Shown: one piece after another, positions 5,354-7,744 of the stretch
Layout of the letters: the number at the start of each line of letters is the position of its first letter
Numbering within the stretch: the first letter of the stretch is position 1
Source: an uncultured Lachnospiraceae bacterium
Lineage (GTDB): Bacteria > Bacillota > Clostridia > Lachnospirales > Lachnospiraceae
Reading direction: 5' to 3'
Assembly: GCA_905201915.1 (NCBI GenBank)
Contig: CAJKQE010000106.1
Span: 1-7,744 of the forward strand
DNA length: 7,744 nt
Made by a program: the position numbers and the translations under genes
Notes under the pieces: generated by a model
Database searches by the model: none
What the model saw: the letters and a program-made list of their open reading frames with translations, nothing else
Told to the model about the DNA's origin: nothing

Positions 5354-6311
5354 AATATCCTCCTGCCACAGCAGATGCCTCATCATATACATCTCTGTAA
5401 GTTCTGCCTGTTTTTTCGCATACTCTCTTTACCGTTTCAAATTCCGGATAACAAAATTTCTGCCCGTTGTGTTCACATACTTTTACAGTTACTTTCTGTC
5501 CGTCTTTTAACTGGATTTCTTTAAAAGTTCTGGGCAAAATTCTACGGTTTTCTTCGTATCTACGTAATCCTATACTGGTGGTTTCTCGAAAAATAATATC
5601 TTCCAGCTTTTCCTGCTGCTCTTTTTTGCATAATACCTGCAGCATATAAGCAACTCTGTTTTTCTTCATATAAATAGGGAAGCAAGAAGCATCTAATGCG
5701 CCTGCTTTCATTAAACACTCTATAACATACCCCAATTGTTCTCCACTACAGTCATCCACATTCGTTTCTAAAACCTGTACCGTATCTTTTGCTTTTTCTG
5801 AAATTTCTGTATCCGAACACAGCAAAAGTTTTATTACACTCTCTTTATCACCTTTTTCTATAATTGTCTGTACCAAATAACCGGATGTTTTTTCTGTTTT
5901 CCATTCTCCGAAAACAGCCAGAAAACAGACAATTCCCAGGCTTAAAAGCTCTCCCTTTTCCGGCTGCAATTCTATAGGAATATGATACCTCTGTAAAATA
6001 TGAAAAATAGAAACAGATTTCTCCTCAAAAGTTTCTTCATTATTTCCTTCAGGAAGAGAAGAAATACAGATTTTCTCACATTCCAGTGCATCTAATAGTT
6101 TCCCCAGTTCCTCCTGCTGCTTTTTATCTTCTTCTCTGTCTTTTCCTGCTTCTTCTAATAAATCATAGACCTGTATAAGTCTTTGTTCAGTTTCCTCTTT
6201 TAATTTATTTTTTACAGATAAGTTCTGCTGTTTTACCAGTTTTGTTAAAGCTTGTATTAAAACATTACAATTTAACCCATTTCTACATGTCAGATAAAGT
6301 CTTTTCCCCAT
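5340..6311 (-). CDS. larC: LarC-like nickel insertion protein with degenerate N-terminal half
   Basis: LarC is the CTP-dependent nickel insertase that completes the nickel-pincer nucleotide cofactor. The C-terminal half (~175-323) is clearly LarC2-like: LETNVDDCSGEQLGY (181-195), AGALDASCFPIYMKKNR (203-219), FRETTSIGLRRYEENR (241-256) and the region to the end. The N-terminal half is unusual. It starts MGKRLYL like the family, but the usual SGISGDM-type motif reads RNGLNCNVL (10-18), the His-rich stretch is absent and the HFHEVGAVDS-type region is not recognisable. A charged helical segment (~36-75) replaces them. The 323 residues compare with about 400 for complete LarC. The reading frame is intact, so this is a divergent protein rather than an obvious pseudogene. 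ATG 6311 has a weak GAAGGGA site upstream. It is coupled to larE. Confidence 0.85.
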   Translation of the reverse strand: MGKRLYLTCRNGLNCNVLIQALTKLVKQQNLSVKNKLKEETEQRLIQVYDLLEEAGKDREEDKKQQEELGKLLDALECEKICISSLPEGNNEETFEEKSVSIFHILQRYHIPIELQPEKGELLSLGIVCFLAVFGEWKTEKTSGYLVQTIIEKGDKESVIKLLLCSDTEISEKAKDTVQVLETNVDDCSGEQLGYVIECLMKAGALDASCFPIYMKKNRVAYMLQVLCKKEQQEKLEDIIFRETTSIGLRRYEENRRILPRTFKEIQLKDGQKVTVKVCEHNGQKFCYPEFETVKRVCEKTGRTYRDVYDEASAVAGGYYENL

Positions 6312-6340
6312 CTTTTTATCCCTTCATCGTTTTTCAGTAA

Positions 6341-6369
6341 ATTTTATCACATTTCCACTTTCCTGAACA
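6341..6369 (-). promoter_or_regulatory. Possible extended -10 promoter for larC-larE
   Basis: On the minus strand TGATAAAAT (6349-6341) reads as an extended -10 element (TG, one base, then TAAAAT). A poor -35, TGTTCA (6369-6364), lies 17 bp upstream. The predicted leader to larC is about 23 nt. The -35 matches only three of six positions, so the call rests on the TG extension and the location. Confidence 0.35.
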
Positions 6370-6395
6370 GTCTAAAGAAAATCCATATTTTTATA

Positions 6396-6424
6396 TTGTA
6401 TCTTGGTTTTTCCAATGATAAAAT
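6396..6424 (+). promoter_or_regulatory. Possible promoter for the DUF362 gene
   Basis: TTGTAT (6396-6401) and TAAAAT (6419-6424) are 17 bp apart, with a TG dinucleotide at 6416-6417 making an extended -10. Transcription would start near 6431, giving a leader of about 78 nt. The -35 is weak (TTG conserved only). Confidence 0.4.
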
Positions 6425-6434
6425 ATTTTTATAC

Positions 6435-6479
6435 TGCCAGAATAGCAAAAGTGCACAGCACGAAACAATTCGTCAGGCA
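6435..6479 (+). other. Short hairpins in the predicted DUF362 leader
   Basis: Two small hairpins, GTGC-ACA-GCAC (6451-6461) and ACGAA-ACAA-TTCGT (6460-6473), share two bases and so exclude each other when fully formed. TGCC (6435-6438) can pair with GGCA (6476-6479) to enclose either. No known riboswitch class is recognised. The stems are short and may be chance. Apart from this and the two promoters, the 197-bp gap 6312-6508 shows nothing else. Confidence 0.2.
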
Positions 6480-6508
6480 TCTTTTCATAAATAACAGGAG
6501 GATTGAAA

Positions 6509-7633
6509 ATGGAAGTATCAAATGTATATTTTACAGATTTAAGAGTGAAAAACGGCGATAATCTTCTCACAAAACTGCAAAGATTAATCAAAACTGCCGG
6601 AATTGGAAATATTGATTTTACAGACAAATATGTTGCTATTAAAATGCACTTCGGGGAACCTGGAAATCTTGCATTTCTTCGCCCTAATTATGCTAAAGCA
6701 GTTGCTGATATAGTAAAAGAATTAGGTGGAAAGCCTTTTCTCACAGACTGCAACACCTTATATGTAGGAGGAAGAAAAAATGCTCTCGACCATTTAGACA
6801 GTGCCAATTTAAATGGCTTTAATCCAACTACAACAGGCTGCCAGATTATCATTGCAGATGGTCTGAAGGGTACCGATGAAACACTGGTTCCTGTAGAGGG
6901 CGGCACTTACATAAAAGAAGCCAAAATCGGACGTGCTGTTATGGATGCAGATGTTTTTATCTCTTTAAGCCACTTCAAAGGACATGAATCAACAGGATTT
7001 GGCGGTGCCTTAAAAAACATCGGAATGGGTTGTGGCTCCAGAGCCGGAAAAATGGAAATGCATTCTGCCGGAAAACCTCACGTAGACCAAAATTTATGCG
7101 TTGGATGTCAAATGTGTGCAAAAATTTGTGCCCATGACGCTCCAGAATTTGAAAATAAAAAAGCAACCATTAACCACGATAAATGTGTTGGCTGCGGAAG
7201 ATGTATTGGTGTCTGTCCAAAAGATGCAATTTTATCTGCTTCTGACGAATCAAATGAAATCTTAAACTGCAAAATTGCAGAATACACAAAGGCAGTTATT
7301 GACAATCGCCCTCATTTCCATATCAGTCTGGTAATCGATGTATCTCCATATTGTGACTGCCATGGAGAAAATGACGCTGCCATCGTTCCAAATGTAGGAA
7401 TGTTTGCTTCTTTCGATCCCGTAGCTCTTGATATGGCCTGTGCAGAAGCCGTAAATGCTCAACCCGTTCTTTCTAACAGTATGTTGGGAGATTGCAGTGA
7501 AGAAGAAAGAGCTTGCCACAATCACGACCACTTCCATAGTATTTTCCCTGAAACCTGTTGGGAAACAGCTATTTCTCATGGAGAAAAAATCGGAATTGGA
7601 AACAGTAAATATAAACTTATTACAGTGAAATAA
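6509..7633 (+). CDS. DUF362 domain protein with 2x[4Fe-4S] ferredoxin motif
   Basis: This 374-residue cytoplasmic protein belongs to the DUF362 family, whose function is not established. DUF362 hallmarks include IKMHFGEPGNLAFLRP (44-59), the FLTDCNTLY strand (77-85) and SHFKGHESTGFGGALKNIG (154-172). A bacterial ferredoxin insert follows: C197, C200, C203, C207 and C226, C229, C232, C236 (the second ends CPKDAI). The first lacks the usual proline after the last cysteine. Further Cys/His pairs occur in YCDCHGEND (281-289) and CHNHDHFH (336-343), which may bind metal. No signal peptide or membrane segment is seen. The ATG at 6509 has AGGAGG (6496-6501) at 7-nt spacing; an upstream in-frame TTG at 6503 is too close to that site. 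The gene is a single transcription unit, divergent from larCE. Redox or electron-carrier activity is inference; the substrate is unknown. Confidence 0.9.
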   Translation: MEVSNVYFTDLRVKNGDNLLTKLQRLIKTAGIGNIDFTDKYVAIKMHFGEPGNLAFLRPNYAKAVADIVKELGGKPFLTDCNTLYVGGRKNALDHLDSANLNGFNPTTTGCQIIIADGLKGTDETLVPVEGGTYIKEAKIGRAVMDADVFISLSHFKGHESTGFGGALKNIGMGCGSRAGKMEMHSAGKPHVDQNLCVGCQMCAKICAHDAPEFENKKATINHDKCVGCGRCIGVCPKDAILSASDESNEILNCKIAEYTKAVIDNRPHFHISLVIDVSPYCDCHGENDAAIVPNVGMFASFDPVALDMACAEAVNAQPVLSNSMLGDCSEEERACHNHDHFHSIFPETCWETAISHGEKIGIGNSKYKLITVK

Positions 7634-7642
7634 TCAACTATC

Positions 7643-7697
7643 AAAAGTGTGCCTCCTTTATTATTTCTTGCAGCAGGAAGCACACTTTTATTTTCTA
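7643..7697 (+). terminator. Strong intrinsic terminator after the DUF362 gene, likely bidirectional
   Basis: AAAAGTGTGC (7643-7652) pairs perfectly with GCACACTTTT (7680-7689). After one C-A mismatch, TCCT (7654-7657) pairs with AGGA (7675-7678), leaving a loop of about 17 nt. A T-rich tail TTTTATTTTCT (7686-7696) follows. It begins 10 bp after the stop codon. The A run on the 5' arm gives a T run on the other strand, so it may serve a convergent gene too. Confidence 0.88.
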
Positions 7698-7705
7698 AAA
7701 CATAA

Positions 7706-7744
7706 TTATATATTTTTTATTTTATCCAGATTTTCTCTGCATTC
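7706..7744 (-). CDS. Possible 3' end of a convergent gene (cut by window edge)
   Basis: Reading leftward from the window edge, one frame gives ECRENLDKIKNI and then TAA (7708-7706). This looks like a hydrophilic helical C-terminus and lies next to a terminator able to work in this direction. Twelve codons are too few to identify a protein, and the other two frames are also closed within 9 codons, so this is only a possibility. Confidence 0.25.
   Translation of the reverse strand, partial: ECRENLDKIKNI

Noticed and set aside
5354..5392. Longer larE start at 5392
   Set aside because: The ATG at 5353 has an ideal AGGAGGA site and a family-like N-terminus; the extension would overlap larC by 53 bp and contains the ribosome binding site itself.
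6503..6508. TTG start at 6503 for the DUF362 gene
   Set aside because: It lies one base after AGGAGG, too close for initiation; ATG 6509 has normal 7-nt spacing.
7262..7579. 105-codon minus-strand open frame opposite the DUF362 gene
   Set aside because: It is antisense to conserved coding sequence, with no ribosome binding site or recognisable product.
1..7744. CRISPR array, insertion sequence, prophage or tRNA/SRP RNA gene
   Set aside because: No regularly spaced repeats, transposase-like frames, terminal inverted repeats or cloverleaf sequences were seen on either strand.

Overview
The window is AT-rich DNA from a low-GC Gram-positive bacterium, most likely a clostridium of the Lachnospiraceae type. 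Three things suggest this: the gene order ylxM-ffh-rpsP-khpA-rimM-trmD-rplS, the strong AGGAGG-type ribosome binding sites, and the flavodoxin/ferredoxin and DUF362 Fe-S proteins. The species cannot be named from sequence alone. I see no mobile element, CRISPR array, tRNA or rRNA.

Minus strand, positions 4508 down to 1: this is the conserved protein-targeting and ribosome-maturation operon. A near-consensus promoter (4480-4508) drives ylxM (SRP-associated helix-turn-helix protein), ffh (SRP GTPase), rpsP (ribosomal protein S16) and khpA (KH-domain RNA-binding protein). One strong and one weak intrinsic-terminator-like hairpin (2144-2220) then separate these genes from rimM and trmD, so the last two are probably expressed by read-through. 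The trmD reading frame does not stop where TrmD normally ends. It continues in frame into a flavodoxin-like plus 2x[4Fe-4S] ferredoxin module, giving a 478-residue fusion. rplS follows behind a perfect-consensus promoter (TTGACA, 17 bp, TATAAT) with an L19-leader-like 5' UTR. Only its first nine codons are in the window.

Minus strand, 6311 to 4505: larC and larE overlap by 14 bp and form a small operon for the nickel-pincer nucleotide (NPN) cofactor pathway. LarE looks intact and carries the three cysteines of the [4Fe-4S]-dependent type. LarC keeps the C-terminal (CTP-binding, LarC2-like) domain, but its N-terminal half is shortened and lacks the usual SGISGDM-like motif and the His-rich stretch. 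larB and larA are not present. The larE stop codon lies inside the -35 box of the ylxM promoter.

Plus strand, 6396 to 7697: a DUF362-family protein with two [4Fe-4S] motifs is transcribed divergently from larCE and ends at a strong, probably bidirectional terminator. The last ~40 bases may hold the 3' end of a convergent gene.

The most notable points are the TrmD-flavodoxin-ferredoxin fusion, whose junction holds an A6 run and a hidden GTGA stop/start overlap; the degenerate LarC; and a nearly identical 20-bp upstream/-35 element shared by the ylxM and rplS promoters.
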